Source of the DNA: HTCC2207 sp002685195
Lineage (GTDB): Bacteria; Pseudomonadota; Gammaproteobacteria; Pseudomonadales; Porticoccaceae
DNA: 64,000 nucleotides
Assembly (NCBI GenBank): GCA_051201675.1
Contig: CP179212.1
Span: 186,001-250,000 of the forward strand
Direction: 5' to 3'
Below, in pieces: positions 21,344 to 29,900 of the stretch (position 1 is its first letter; every line of letters starts with the position of its first letter). The notes beneath the pieces were generated by a model. The model ran no database searches. It saw nothing but the letters and a program-made list of their open reading frames with translations, and was not told the origin of the DNA. Both the position numbers and the translations under genes were made by a program.

Positions 21344-21372
21344 TTGCTAATAGGGCCAAGTTTCACTAAAAT
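21344..21372 (+). promoter_or_regulatory. Putative promoter of the tRNA-tuf operon
   Basis: TTGCTA (21344-21349), a 17-base spacer and TAAAAT (21367-21372), directly followed by CGCGCACC, a GC-rich discriminator like those of the rRNA promoters. The first tRNA starts 19 bases further. Confidence 0.65.
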
Positions 21373-21391
21373 CGCGCACCGCTATTGAGAT

Positions 21392-21467
21392 GCTGGCGTA
21401 GCTCAGTTGGTAGAGCAGCTGACTTGTAATCAGCCGGTCGGGGGTTCGACTCCTCTCGCCAGCTCCA
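21392..21467 (+). tRNA. tRNA-Thr (TGT)
   Basis: 76 bases with encoded CCA. Acceptor GCTGGCG pairs with CGCCAGC; anticodon loop CTTGTAA gives TGT. First of the Thr-Tyr-Gly-Thr cluster before tuf, in the same order as E. coli thrU-tyrU-glyT-thrT. Confidence 0.97.
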
Positions 21468-21537
21468 TTTTTTCTTTGGATGCGTTTATTGGTTGACAAT
21501 GGGCCTCTGGACAAAGAAAATAAGCGGCCATTTTTTG

Positions 21538-21621
21538 GGGGGGATTCCCGAGCGGCCAAAGGGATCAGACTGTAAATCTGACGCGAAAGCTTCGGTGGTT
21601 CGAATCCACCTCCCCCCACCA
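21538..21621 (+). tRNA. tRNA-Tyr (GTA)
   Basis: 84 bases with a long variable arm and encoded CCA. Acceptor GGGGGGA pairs with TCCCCCC; anticodon loop CTGTAAA gives GTA. Confidence 0.96.
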
Positions 21622-21702
21622 TAAAGCTGGGCAGGACAGGCTATGTGTGGCGAAGAAGGCAACGGCTTAAGAGTTTGTGAGCGCTATTTGTAAAGTTGTG
21701 AC

Positions 21703-21776
<74 letters not shown>

Positions 21777-21794
21777 TGCAAGGGACAGGCTTTT

Positions 21795-21870
<76 letters not shown>

Positions 21871-21985
21871 TGTTTTTGTAGAGAAGAAGGTCTTTTTTAC
21901 AGCAAAGGTAGTAAGTAAGTACAGGTTAAAGTTTTTAAAGTTTAGGGTCCGCGTTTGATGGCTATTCAAACCATTTAAGGCCCGT

Positions 21986-23225
21986 TGAGGAGACACTGAG
22001 ATGGCTAAAGAAAAGTTTGAAAGAAGTAAGCCGCACGTAAACGTCGGCACGATAGGACACGTTGATCACGGTAAGACGACATTAACTGCGGCGATGACGC
22101 GGGTATGTGCAGAGGTTTTTGGTGGTGAGATGCAGGCCTTTGACCAGATTGATAATGCCCCTGAAGAGCGAGAGCGCGGCATTACGATTTCAACAGCACA
22201 CGTTGAGTATGATTCAGCGGATCGTCACTATGCACATGTTGACTGCCCAGGGCACGCTGACTATGTGAAGAACATGATTACAGGTGCTGCACAGATGGAC
22301 GGCGCTATTTTAGTATGTGGTGCGACTGATGGCCCAATGCCGCAGACTCGTGAGCACATTCTGCTGTCACGTCAGGTAGGTGTACCTTATGTTGTGGTAT
22401 TTTTGAACAAAGCAGATCTTCTTGCAGAAGACTGTGGTGGTGTTGGTTCAGAAGAATATGAAGAGATGCTTGAGCTGGTGGAGATGGAGTTGCGTGAGCT
22501 TCTTGATCTTTATGAGTTCCCTGGTGATGACACACCGATTATTGTTGGTTCAGCGTTGATGGCGTTGGAAGGTAAGGATGACAATGAGTTAGGTACAACA
22601 GCAGTTAAGAAGCTTGTTGAAGCCTTGGATTCTTATATTCCTGAGCCGGTACGTGCTATTGATCAGCCATTCTTGATGCCGATTGAAGATGTTTTCTCTA
22701 TTGCTGGTCGCGGTACTGTTGTGACAGGTCGTATTGAGCGTGGTGTTATTAAGGTGGGTGAAGAGATTGAAGTAATTGGTATCTCTGATACTGCGAAGAC
22801 GACTTGTACGGGTGTTGAGATGTTCCGTAAGTTTCTTGACGAAGGTCGTGCTGGTGAGAACTGTGGTATTTTGTTGCGCGGAACTAAGCGTGAAGAAGTG
22901 CAGCGTGGTCAGGTATTGGCTAAGCCAGGATCTGTTAAGCCTCACACTAAGTTTGAGTCAGAGGTTTATGTATTGTCTAAAGATGAAGGTGGTCGTCATA
23001 CACCATTCTTCAAAGGCTATCGTCCACAGTTTTACTTCCGTACAACGGATGTGACGGGCGCATGTGAATTACCTGCAGGTACAGAGATGGTGATGCCTGG
23101 TGATAATGTTCAGATGACTGTTGAGTTGATTCACCCGATTGCGATGGAAGACGGTCTTCGTTTTGCTATCCGAGAAGGTGGTCGTACTGTTGGTGCAGGC
23201 GTTGTGGCTAAAATCATCGAGTAAA
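21986..23225 (+). repeat. tuf repeat, copy 1
   Basis: By eye the sequence matches the second tuf locus (41159-42398) from TGAGGAGACACTGAG just before the start codon to the stop codon, a direct repeat of about 1.24 kb. Identity stops sharply on both sides. All shadow reading frames inside also agree, so the match is at DNA level; concerted evolution by gene conversion is the usual cause. Confidence 0.9.
22001..23224 (+). CDS. tuf: Elongation factor Tu, copy 1 (tRNA-linked)
   Basis: A 407-residue GTPase that brings aminoacyl-tRNA to the ribosome. GHVDHGKT (19-26), DCPGHADYV (81-89) and NKAD (136-139) are the nucleotide motifs, followed by the two beta-barrel domains. It is about 10 residues longer than Pseudomonas EF-Tu from memory because of extra residues (LAEDCGGVGSEEYE, about 141-154) between NKAD and helix D, the EF-Ts-binding helix. 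Identical in protein to copy 2 at 41174, and the DNA also appears identical. It follows four tRNA genes and precedes tRNA-Trp and secE, as in E. coli tufB. Confidence 0.98.
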   Translation: MAKEKFERSKPHVNVGTIGHVDHGKTTLTAAMTRVCAEVFGGEMQAFDQIDNAPEERERGITISTAHVEYDSADRHYAHVDCPGHADYVKNMITGAAQMDGAILVCGATDGPMPQTREHILLSRQVGVPYVVVFLNKADLLAEDCGGVGSEEYEEMLELVEMELRELLDLYEFPGDDTPIIVGSALMALEGKDDNELGTTAVKKLVEALDSYIPEPVRAIDQPFLMPIEDVFSIAGRGTVVTGRIERGVIKVGEEIEVIGISDTAKTTCTGVEMFRKFLDEGRAGENCGILLRGTKREEVQRGQVLAKPGSVKPHTKFESEVYVLSKDEGGRHTPFFKGYRPQFYFRTTDVTGACELPAGTEMVMPGDNVQMTVELIHPIAMEDGLRFAIREGGRTVGAGVVAKIIE

Positions 23226-23313
23226 GATTTTGCTAAGAGTTACGCGGTAAGCCGAGGCATCAAAAGGTGTCTCGGCTTAGCTGTCAGATAGGGAAACTAA
23301 ATAAGTAATTTGT

Positions 23314-23389
23314 AGGCCAGTAGTTCAATTGGTAGAGCACCGGTCTCCAAAACCGGCTGTTGGGGGTTCGAGTCCCTCCTGGCCTGCCA
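23314..23389 (+). tRNA. tRNA-Trp (CCA)
   Basis: 76 bases with encoded CCA. Acceptor AGGCCAG pairs with CTGGCCT; anticodon loop CTCCAAA gives CCA. Lies between tuf and secE, as in E. coli and Pseudomonas. Confidence 0.97.
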
Positions 23390-23415
23390 CTTTAAAGTCT
23401 GGGAATGGTTAAGCA

Positions 23416-23784
23416 ATGAGTGTTATAGCAGAAGATAAACAGTACCGACTAGATTGGCTTAAGTGGCTAGTCGTGTTTACTTTACTGGGTGGCGCCATTT
23501 ATGCAAATTGGTACTACTCGGCTGAGTCGGTTTTGTATCGTGTTATCGGCTTCCTAGTGGTGCTGGCGATTGCTGCTGCAGTTGCATCACAGACCGCGAA
23601 AGGGGCAGCTACTATCGAGTTAGCAATTGGAGCTCGAACGGAGTGGCGAAAAGTGGTTTGGCCGACAAAACAAGAGCGCAATCAAACGACATTGATTGTT
23701 CTTGCTGTAATTTTATTGATGGCTCTAATTCTCTGGGGAATAGACTCCCTGCTGAGTTGGGTTGCTAAACTTATAATGGGTTAG
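23416..23784 (+). CDS. secE: Preprotein translocase subunit SecE
   Basis: A 122-residue inner-membrane protein with three helices (about 14-34, 41-60, 92-115). The conserved cytoplasmic segment ARTEWRKVVWPTKQERNQTT precedes the essential third helix. It clamps SecY, encoded at 51839, in the SecYEG channel. The three-helix form is the gammaproteobacterial type. nusG follows after 9 bases. Confidence 0.96.
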   Translation: MSVIAEDKQYRLDWLKWLVVFTLLGGAIYANWYYSAESVLYRVIGFLVVLAIAAAVASQTAKGAATIELAIGARTEWRKVVWPTKQERNQTTLIVLAVILLMALILWGIDSLLSWVAKLIMG

Positions 23785-23793
23785 GAGAGCGGC

Positions 23794-24327
23794 ATGTCGA
23801 TGCGTTGGTATGTGGTACATGCTTACTCGGGCTACGAGAAAAAGGTTGCGCTGGCGATTCAGGATCGAGTGCAAATGCATAACTTGGGTGATCGTTTTGG
23901 CGAAATTTTGGTCCCTACTGAAGAAGTGGTAGAGATGAAGAGCGGCCAAAAGCGGACCAGCGAACGTATGTTCTTTCCAGGGTATGTTTTGGTGCAGATG
24001 GAGCTAGATGATGATAGTTGGCATCTAGTTAAGGAGACTCCTCGTGTTATGGGCTTTATTGGCGGGAAGGCCGATAAGCCAGCTCCGATTACTGATAAAG
24101 AAGCGGATCTGATCTTGCAGCGTGTTCAGGATTCTGAAGAGACGCCAAGGCCCAAGACAATGTTTGAACCTGGTGAAATGGTTCGCGTTACTGATGGTCC
24201 GTTTAATGACTTTAACGGTACTGTTGAAGAAGTAAATTATGAAAAGAGTAAGTTGCGAGTCGCAGTATCTATATTTGGTCGGTCAACGCCAGTAGAGCTA
24301 GACTTTACCCAAGTAGAGAAAGCCTAA
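23794..24327 (+). CDS. nusG: Transcription elongation/antitermination factor NusG
   Basis: A 177-residue NusG with an N-terminal NGN domain (MRWYVVHAYSGYEKKVA; RTSERMFFPGYVLVQM), which binds RNA polymerase, and a C-terminal KOW domain (about 122-175, GEMVRVTDGPFNDFNGTVEE), which contacts Rho or ribosomal protein S10. Start MSMRWYVVH is preceded by AGGAGAG. Cotranscribed with secE. Confidence 0.97.
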   Translation: MSMRWYVVHAYSGYEKKVALAIQDRVQMHNLGDRFGEILVPTEEVVEMKSGQKRTSERMFFPGYVLVQMELDDDSWHLVKETPRVMGFIGGKADKPAPITDKEADLILQRVQDSEETPRPKTMFEPGEMVRVTDGPFNDFNGTVEEVNYEKSKLRVAVSIFGRSTPVELDFTQVEKA

Positions 24328-24442
24328 AGATTTTTTTGTGGTAAGGCGGCAATTCCGCAGTCTTATCGGGGAGCCAAAGATGGAAGCTATGATGTATTTG
24401 TGGTGTTCCGGAGGCGTTAACACCCATTTTTGGAGAGTATAG

Positions 24443-24874
24443 ATGGCTAAGAAAGTAACGGCTTATATCAAGCTGCAAGTGCCTGCTGGTCAGGCCAACC
24501 CAAGTCCACCGGTGGGACCCGCGTTGGGTCAACATGGTGTGAATATCATGGAATTCTGTAAGGGTTTTAATGCGCAGACGCAAGGCGTAGAGCCAGGAGC
24601 TCCGGTTCCTGTTGTTATTACTGTTTATGCGGATCGTAGTTTCACTTTCGAAATGAAAACCCCCCCAGCGTCTTATCTTTTGAAGAAAGCAGCTGGTCTA
24701 AAGAGCGGTAGTGGCCGACCTAATACCGAAAAAGTGGGTAAGGTGACTCGCGCTCAACTTGAAGATATTGTTAAAGCCAAAGAGCCAGATCTTACTGCAG
24801 CAAGTCTTGATGCAGCGGTTCGCACCATTGCCGGTTCAGCCCGGTCGATGGGTATTGAAACGGAGGGCGTGTAA
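24443..24874 (+). CDS. rplK: 50S ribosomal protein L11
   Basis: 143 residues. N-terminal KVTAYIKLQVPAGQANPSPP with the conserved proline pair and C-terminal RNA-binding RTIAGSARSMGIE identify L11 of the GTPase-associated centre, needed for RelA activation. The 115-base gap after nusG is the usual place for an rplK-rplA promoter, but I see no convincing one. rplA starts directly after the stop. Confidence 0.97.
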   Translation: MAKKVTAYIKLQVPAGQANPSPPVGPALGQHGVNIMEFCKGFNAQTQGVEPGAPVPVVITVYADRSFTFEMKTPPASYLLKKAAGLKSGSGRPNTEKVGKVTRAQLEDIVKAKEPDLTAASLDAAVRTIAGSARSMGIETEGV

Positions 24875-25570
24875 ATGGCTAAGTTAAGTAAGCGCCGTCG
24901 CGCGATCAATGAAAAAGTAGAGCTCGGGAAACTGTATCCTATTGAAGATGCTCTCAATCTTCTTAAAGATTTATCAACAGTTAAATTTCCAGAGACTGTG
25001 GATGTGGCTATCAACTTAGGAATCGATCCACGTAAATCTGACCAAATAGTTCGTGGCGCAACAACTTTGCCCAATGGATCTGGAAAGCAAGTCCGAGTAT
25101 GCGTCTTCGCTCAGGGTGATGCGGCTGAAGCAGCTAAGGCAGCGGGTGCAGAACTGGTGGGGATGGATGAGTTAGCGGCAGAGATCAAAGGCGGTAATAT
25201 GGACTTTGATGTGGTGATCGCTAGTCCTGATGCTATGCGTGTGGTTGGGTTACTAGGAAAGGTTCTAGGTCCTCGAGGCCTAATGCCGAACCCTAAGTCA
25301 GGCACAGTTACTCCGGATGTGGCTACTGCTGTTGCTAATGCAAAAGCTGGCCAAGTTCGCTTCCGTGCTGATAAGAATGGAATTGTTCATGGTGGAATTG
25401 GAATTGTTAGTTTTGATGCGGGCGCTTTGAAGCAGAATCTTGAAGCTCTTATGGTTGATCTATCAAAAGCTAAGCCAGCTTCCGCTAAGGGTATTTATGT
25501 TAAGAAGGTAACTATTTCTTCAACTATGGGCCCAGGATTATTAATCGATCAAGCTTCATTGGAGTATTGA
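24875..25570 (+). CDS. rplA: 50S ribosomal protein L1
   Basis: 231 residues, L1 stalk protein. GLLGKVLGPRGLMPNPKSGT is the family signature. L1 also represses translation of its own rplK-rplA message in E. coli. It begins at the base after the rplK stop, which fits coupled translation. Confidence 0.97.
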   Translation: MAKLSKRRRAINEKVELGKLYPIEDALNLLKDLSTVKFPETVDVAINLGIDPRKSDQIVRGATTLPNGSGKQVRVCVFAQGDAAEAAKAAGAELVGMDELAAEIKGGNMDFDVVIASPDAMRVVGLLGKVLGPRGLMPNPKSGTVTPDVATAVANAKAGQVRFRADKNGIVHGGIGIVSFDAGALKQNLEALMVDLSKAKPASAKGIYVKKVTISSTMGPGLLIDQASLEY

Positions 25571-25805
25571 TCACTGAGCAGCGTGCGCTGCTCTAAAGGC
25601 TTTGGGGTCTGAGCGAGTTAGTTTTTAGCTTGGGCCGTTAAAGACCGTAGGTTCTCGAAAGGGTTTAATGAGTTTTCAGGTATCACATTGAAAATTCTCC
25701 TACGCAGGCGGTGAACCCGATCTAGCAGAAGATTAGCTAGAGACTATTCACCTAAGTGGCCGAGATACTTTCGGCTGAAACTAAGGTAAATCGAGGAAAT
25801 TTATC
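25571..25805 (+). promoter_or_regulatory. rplJ leader (L10 autoregulatory RNA)
   Basis: A 235-base untranslated stretch before rplJ. It contains a long hairpin: CGTAGG (25646-25651) with CCTACG (25699-25704) enclosing GAGTTTTCA (25670-25678) with TGAAAATTC (25689-25697). ACCG and CGGT flank it on either side. This resembles the L10 leader, where L10(L12)4 binds and blocks translation of its own message. No covariance test was possible. Confidence 0.6.
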
Positions 25806-26336
25806 GTGGCATTAAATCTCGATGATAAAAAAGCAATTGTTGCGGAAGTAAACGAGACGGCAGGGCAGGCACTTTCCCTGGTTATAGCCGATGCTCGTGG
25901 AGTTGACGTTTCCAACATGAATGCTTTGCGGGCTAAAGCAAGAGCTGAGAACGTGCAATTGCGCGTTATTCGCAATACTTTGGCTAAGCGAGCATTTGCC
26001 GAGACTGACTACGCTTGCGTAGAAGATGTTTTGGTTGGACCGTCACTGTTTGCTTTTTCAATGGAAGATCCAGGCGCTGCAGCGCGTTTATTTAAAGATT
26101 TCGCTAAAGAAAACGATTCTTTTGATGTAAAAGCGCTTTCAGTGAGTGGTCAGCTTCTAGAGAAAGATCAAATTGACGTATTGGCTAAACTACCGACCCT
26201 AGAACAGGCTCTTGGTATGTTGGCTGGCGTTACTCTTGCGCCTGTTACTAAGTTGGTTCGTACTCTTAATGAGATTCCAACTAAAGCGACTCGCGTTGTA
26301 GCAGCAGTTAAAACCCAAAAAGAAGAAGCCGCATAA
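25806..26336 (+). CDS. rplJ: 50S ribosomal protein L10
   Basis: 176 residues; forms the stalk base that carries L7/L12 dimers. MALNLDDKKAIVAEV and RGVDVSNMNALRAKAR are typical. The start is GTG, with GAGGAAATTTATC upstream. The long leader suggests L10 autoregulation. Confidence 0.96.
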   Translation: MALNLDDKKAIVAEVNETAGQALSLVIADARGVDVSNMNALRAKARAENVQLRVIRNTLAKRAFAETDYACVEDVLVGPSLFAFSMEDPGAAARLFKDFAKENDSFDVKALSVSGQLLEKDQIDVLAKLPTLEQALGMLAGVTLAPVTKLVRTLNEIPTKATRVVAAVKTQKEEAA

Positions 26337-26372
26337 GCGTCTTTTTAAATAGATAATTATAGGAGGCCCAAA

Positions 26373-26753
26373 ATGGCCCTATCAAATGAAGATATTTTGA
26401 ATGCAATCGCAGAAATGAGTGTTATGGATGTTGTTGAGCTCGTTAGTGCAATGGAAGAGAAGTTTGGTGTTTCTGCTCAGGCTGCAGTTGCAGTTGCGGC
26501 AGCTCCAGCTGCTGGTGGCGGTGAAGCTGCTGCTGAAGAGAAGACTGAATTTGACGTAGTTCTGAGCGCAATTGGCGAGAAGAAAGTTAATGTTATTAAG
26601 GCAGTTCGTTCAATCACAGGTCTTGGTCTGAAGGAAGCAAAAGACTTAGTTGACGGAGCACCGTCTACTATCAAGGAAGGCGCTTCTAAGGACGATGCAG
26701 AAGAAGCTAAGAAGCAGTTAGAAGAAGCTGGCGCAAGCGCTGAACTTAAGTAA
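26373..26753 (+). CDS. rplL: 50S ribosomal protein L7/L12
   Basis: 126 residues. An N-terminal dimerisation domain, an Ala/Gly-rich hinge (about 36-55) and a C-terminal factor-binding domain with KVNVIKAVRSITGLGLKEAK identify L7/L12, the mobile stalk that recruits EF-Tu and EF-G. A strong AGGAGG site precedes the ATG. Confidence 0.98.
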   Translation: MALSNEDILNAIAEMSVMDVVELVSAMEEKFGVSAQAAVAVAAAPAAGGGEAAAEEKTEFDVVLSAIGEKKVNVIKAVRSITGLGLKEAKDLVDGAPSTIKEGASKDDAEEAKKQLEEAGASAELK

Positions 26754-26786
26754 GTTAAGCGAGCTGGTTGCCTGACTTGTCAGGCT

Positions 26787-26820
26787 GGGCTGAAGGGGCT
26801 TTTCCCTTCGGCCCTTTCTT
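26787..26820 (+). terminator. rplL-rpoB attenuator hairpin
   Basis: GGGCTGAAGGG (26787-26797) pairs exactly with CCCTTCGGCCC (26804-26814), loop GCTTTT, then TTTCTT. It sits in the rplL-rpoB gap, where E. coli has a partial terminator lowering rpoBC transcription relative to the ribosomal genes. Confidence 0.8.
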
Positions 26821-26911
26821 GCTTGTAAGTACGGGAATTTACAGGCATTACGAACTTGAGTTTAGGCTCAAGATTGAATGGTCCCAATTTAGTTAACACC
26901 GAGGAATACAA

Positions 26912-29900
26912 ATGGCTTACTCCTTCACTGAGAAGAAACGTATCCGCAAGAATTTTGGCAAGTTGCCGAATACCATGGATCTGCCTTATTTACTGGCAAT
27001 TCAACTTGATTCCTACAAAAAATTTACGCAGAAAGGTGTGGCGGTGGAAGATCGTCTCAACACCGGTTTGCACGCTGCGCTTAACTCTATCTTTCCCATT
27101 GTTGGCTACTCCGGCCACGCTGCCTTAGAGTACGTCGATTACGTAATGGGAAAGCCTGCTTTCGATGAGGAAGAATGTAAGTTGCGTGGTGTTACTTACT
27201 CTGTTCCCCTCAGGGTTAGGGTTCGACTTGTTATTTATGACAAAGAGTCAACTAACAAGGCGATCAAAGATATTCGCGAGCAAGAAGTCTATTTGGGTGA
27301 AATTCCGTTAATGACTGAAAATGGTACCTTTATTATAAACGGTACTGAGCGGGTCATCGTTTCTCAATTGCACCGCTCGCCAGGTGTTATTTTCGATCAT
27401 GACAAAGGAAAGACACACTCATCAGGTAAGCTGTTATACACAGCGCGTGTTATTCCATACCGCGGATCATGGTTGGACTTTGAGTTTGATCCAAAAGATC
27501 TGCTTTACGTTCGAATCGATCGACGCCGAAAGTTGCCAGCAACGATTCTGTTGCGAGCTCTTGGTTACAACTCAGAAGAAATTCTAGAGCGGTTTTTTGA
27601 TACGAGCATATTCCACTTCAAGAAAGATATATTTTCATTGGAACTTGATCCCGAGCGTCTGCGTGGTGAGATAGCTGCGTTCGACATCAAAAACAAGAAA
27701 GGTGGAGTTGTTGTTGAAAAAGGTCGTCGTATTACAGCAAGACATATTCGGGAGCTAGAAAAAGGTAAGGTTACTACCTTGGAAGTTCCTCAGGAATATC
27801 TCATCGGTAGGGCGCTGGCTAAAGACATCGCAGATCCAAATACTGGAGAGCTCTTGCTCGAATGTAACACCGAGATTAGTGAAGAAAACCTCGCTCTTAT
27901 GCTTGAGGCAGGTATCGCTGATATTGAGACTTTGTACACCAATGACCTAGATTGCGGTCCATTTATATCTGACACCTTACGCGCAGATCCATCTCGCACG
28001 CAGTTAGAAGCTTTGGTGGAGATCTATCGAATGATGCGTCCGGGCGAGCCGCCAACAAAAGAATCGGCGGAGAACTTGTTTTTCAACCTATTCTTCAATC
28101 TTGAGCGCTACGACCTATCCTCTGTTGGGCGGATGAAGTTCAATCGTCGATTGGATAGAGAGGCCGAGCAGGGCGCCGGTATTCTTTATGATGAACGCTA
28201 TTTCTCTATGCTCAAAACTGATGAAGCAAAAGAATTGGCGCAACAGTATGGCGATGGATCTGACATTGCCGATGTCATGAACAAGCTTATTTCCATACGT
28301 AACGGTAAAGGTTCGGTAGATGATATTGATCATCTAGGGAACCGTCGTATTCGCTCTGTGGGCGAGATGGCAGAGAATCAGTTCCGCGTTGGCTTGGTTC
28401 GAGTGGAGCGTGCAGTTAAAGAGCGTTTAGGTGTTGCTGAATCAGAAGGGCTGATGCCTCAAGATCTAGTAAATGCTAAGCCAGTGGCTGCTGCAATGAA
28501 AGAATTCTTTGGCTCAAGTCAATTGTCTCAGTTTATGGATCAAAATAACCCGCTGTCTGAAGTCACTCATAAGCGCCGAGTTTCTGCATTGGGGCCCGGC
28601 GGTTTGACGCGCGAGCGAGCCGGCTTTGAGGTTCGTGACGTTCATCCAACGCACTATGGCCGAGTTTGCCCCATCGAGACTCCAGAGGGACCGAATATTG
28701 GTTTGATCAACTCTCTAGCTACCTATGCGCGGACCAACCACTACGGATTCATTGAAACGCCCTACCGTAAAGTAATTAATGGCAAGGTCACTAAAGATAT
28801 TGAGTATCTTTCAGCAATTAATGAATCTCAGTTTGTTATTGCACAGGCTTCTGCAGAGATTAACCCAAAGAATGAATTCGTTGATGACATGGTTGCGGTA
28901 CGTCACCAAAACGAGTTCACGTCAAAGTCCCCAGCGGACATTGATTTCATGGATGTATCCCCTCAGCAGGTTGTTTCTGTTGCAGCTTCTTTGATTCCAT
29001 TCCTTGAGCATGATGATGCTAACCGTGCATTGATGGGTTCCAATATGCAACGTCAGGCGGTACCAACCCTGCGCGCAGAGGCGCCTCTCGTGGGCACTGG
29101 CATTGAACGTACGGTTGCAAGTGATTCTGGTGTTTGTAAAGTTGCTAAGCGCGGCGGTGTTATTGAAAGTGTTGATGCTGGACGTATTGTCGTACGTGTT
29201 AGTGACAGTGAAGTCGAATCCGGTGAAGCTGGTGTGGACATCTACAACCTCACTAAATACACCCGATCGAATCAAAACACCTGCATCAACCAGAGCCCAA
29301 TCGTAAAGCAGGGAGATTCAATTTCCCGCGGCGATGTTCTGGCTGATGGCCCCTCAGTTGATCTTGGTGAGCTTGCCCTTGGCCAAAACATGCGTATCGC
29401 ATTTATGCCTTGGAATGGCTACAACTTTGAAGATTCAATCTTGATTTCAGAGCGCGTTGTTCAGGAAGACCGGTTCACAACTATTCACATTCAAGAGTTG
29501 ACCTGTGTTGCTCGAGATACCAAATTGGGTTCTGAAGAGATTACTGCAGATATCCCTAACGTTGGCGAAGTGGCTCTGGCACGTCTTGATGAATCGGGAA
29601 TCGTGCACATCGGCGCTGAGGTGACCGCCGGTGATATTTTAGTGGGCAAGGTAACTCCAAAAGGTGAAACCCAGCTTACTCCTGAAGAGAAGCTTCTGCG
29701 TGCAATCTTTGGTGAAAAGGCGTCTGATGTTAAAGATACTTCTTTGCGAGTTCCCAGCAGCATTAAGGGCACGGTAATTAATGTCCAGGTGTTTACTCGC
29801 GATGGTCTTGATAAGGATCAACGTTCTTTAGATATTGAGCGCGCTGAGCTCGACCAATTCCGTAAAGACTTAAATGACGAATATCGCATTGTTGAAAATG

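Noticed and set aside
21493..21520. TTGACA between tRNA-Thr and tRNA-Tyr as an internal promoter
   Set aside because: No acceptable -10 box lies 16-18 bases downstream.
22305..23054. Shadow frames inside both tuf genes that are conserved between the copies
   Set aside because: Their conservation simply follows from DNA identity of the two tuf genes.
23248..23279. Hairpin after tuf copy 1 as a Rho-independent terminator
   Set aside because: The 12-bp stem is good, but no T-tract follows, and tRNA-Trp and secE continue downstream; a processing or partial attenuation role is more likely.
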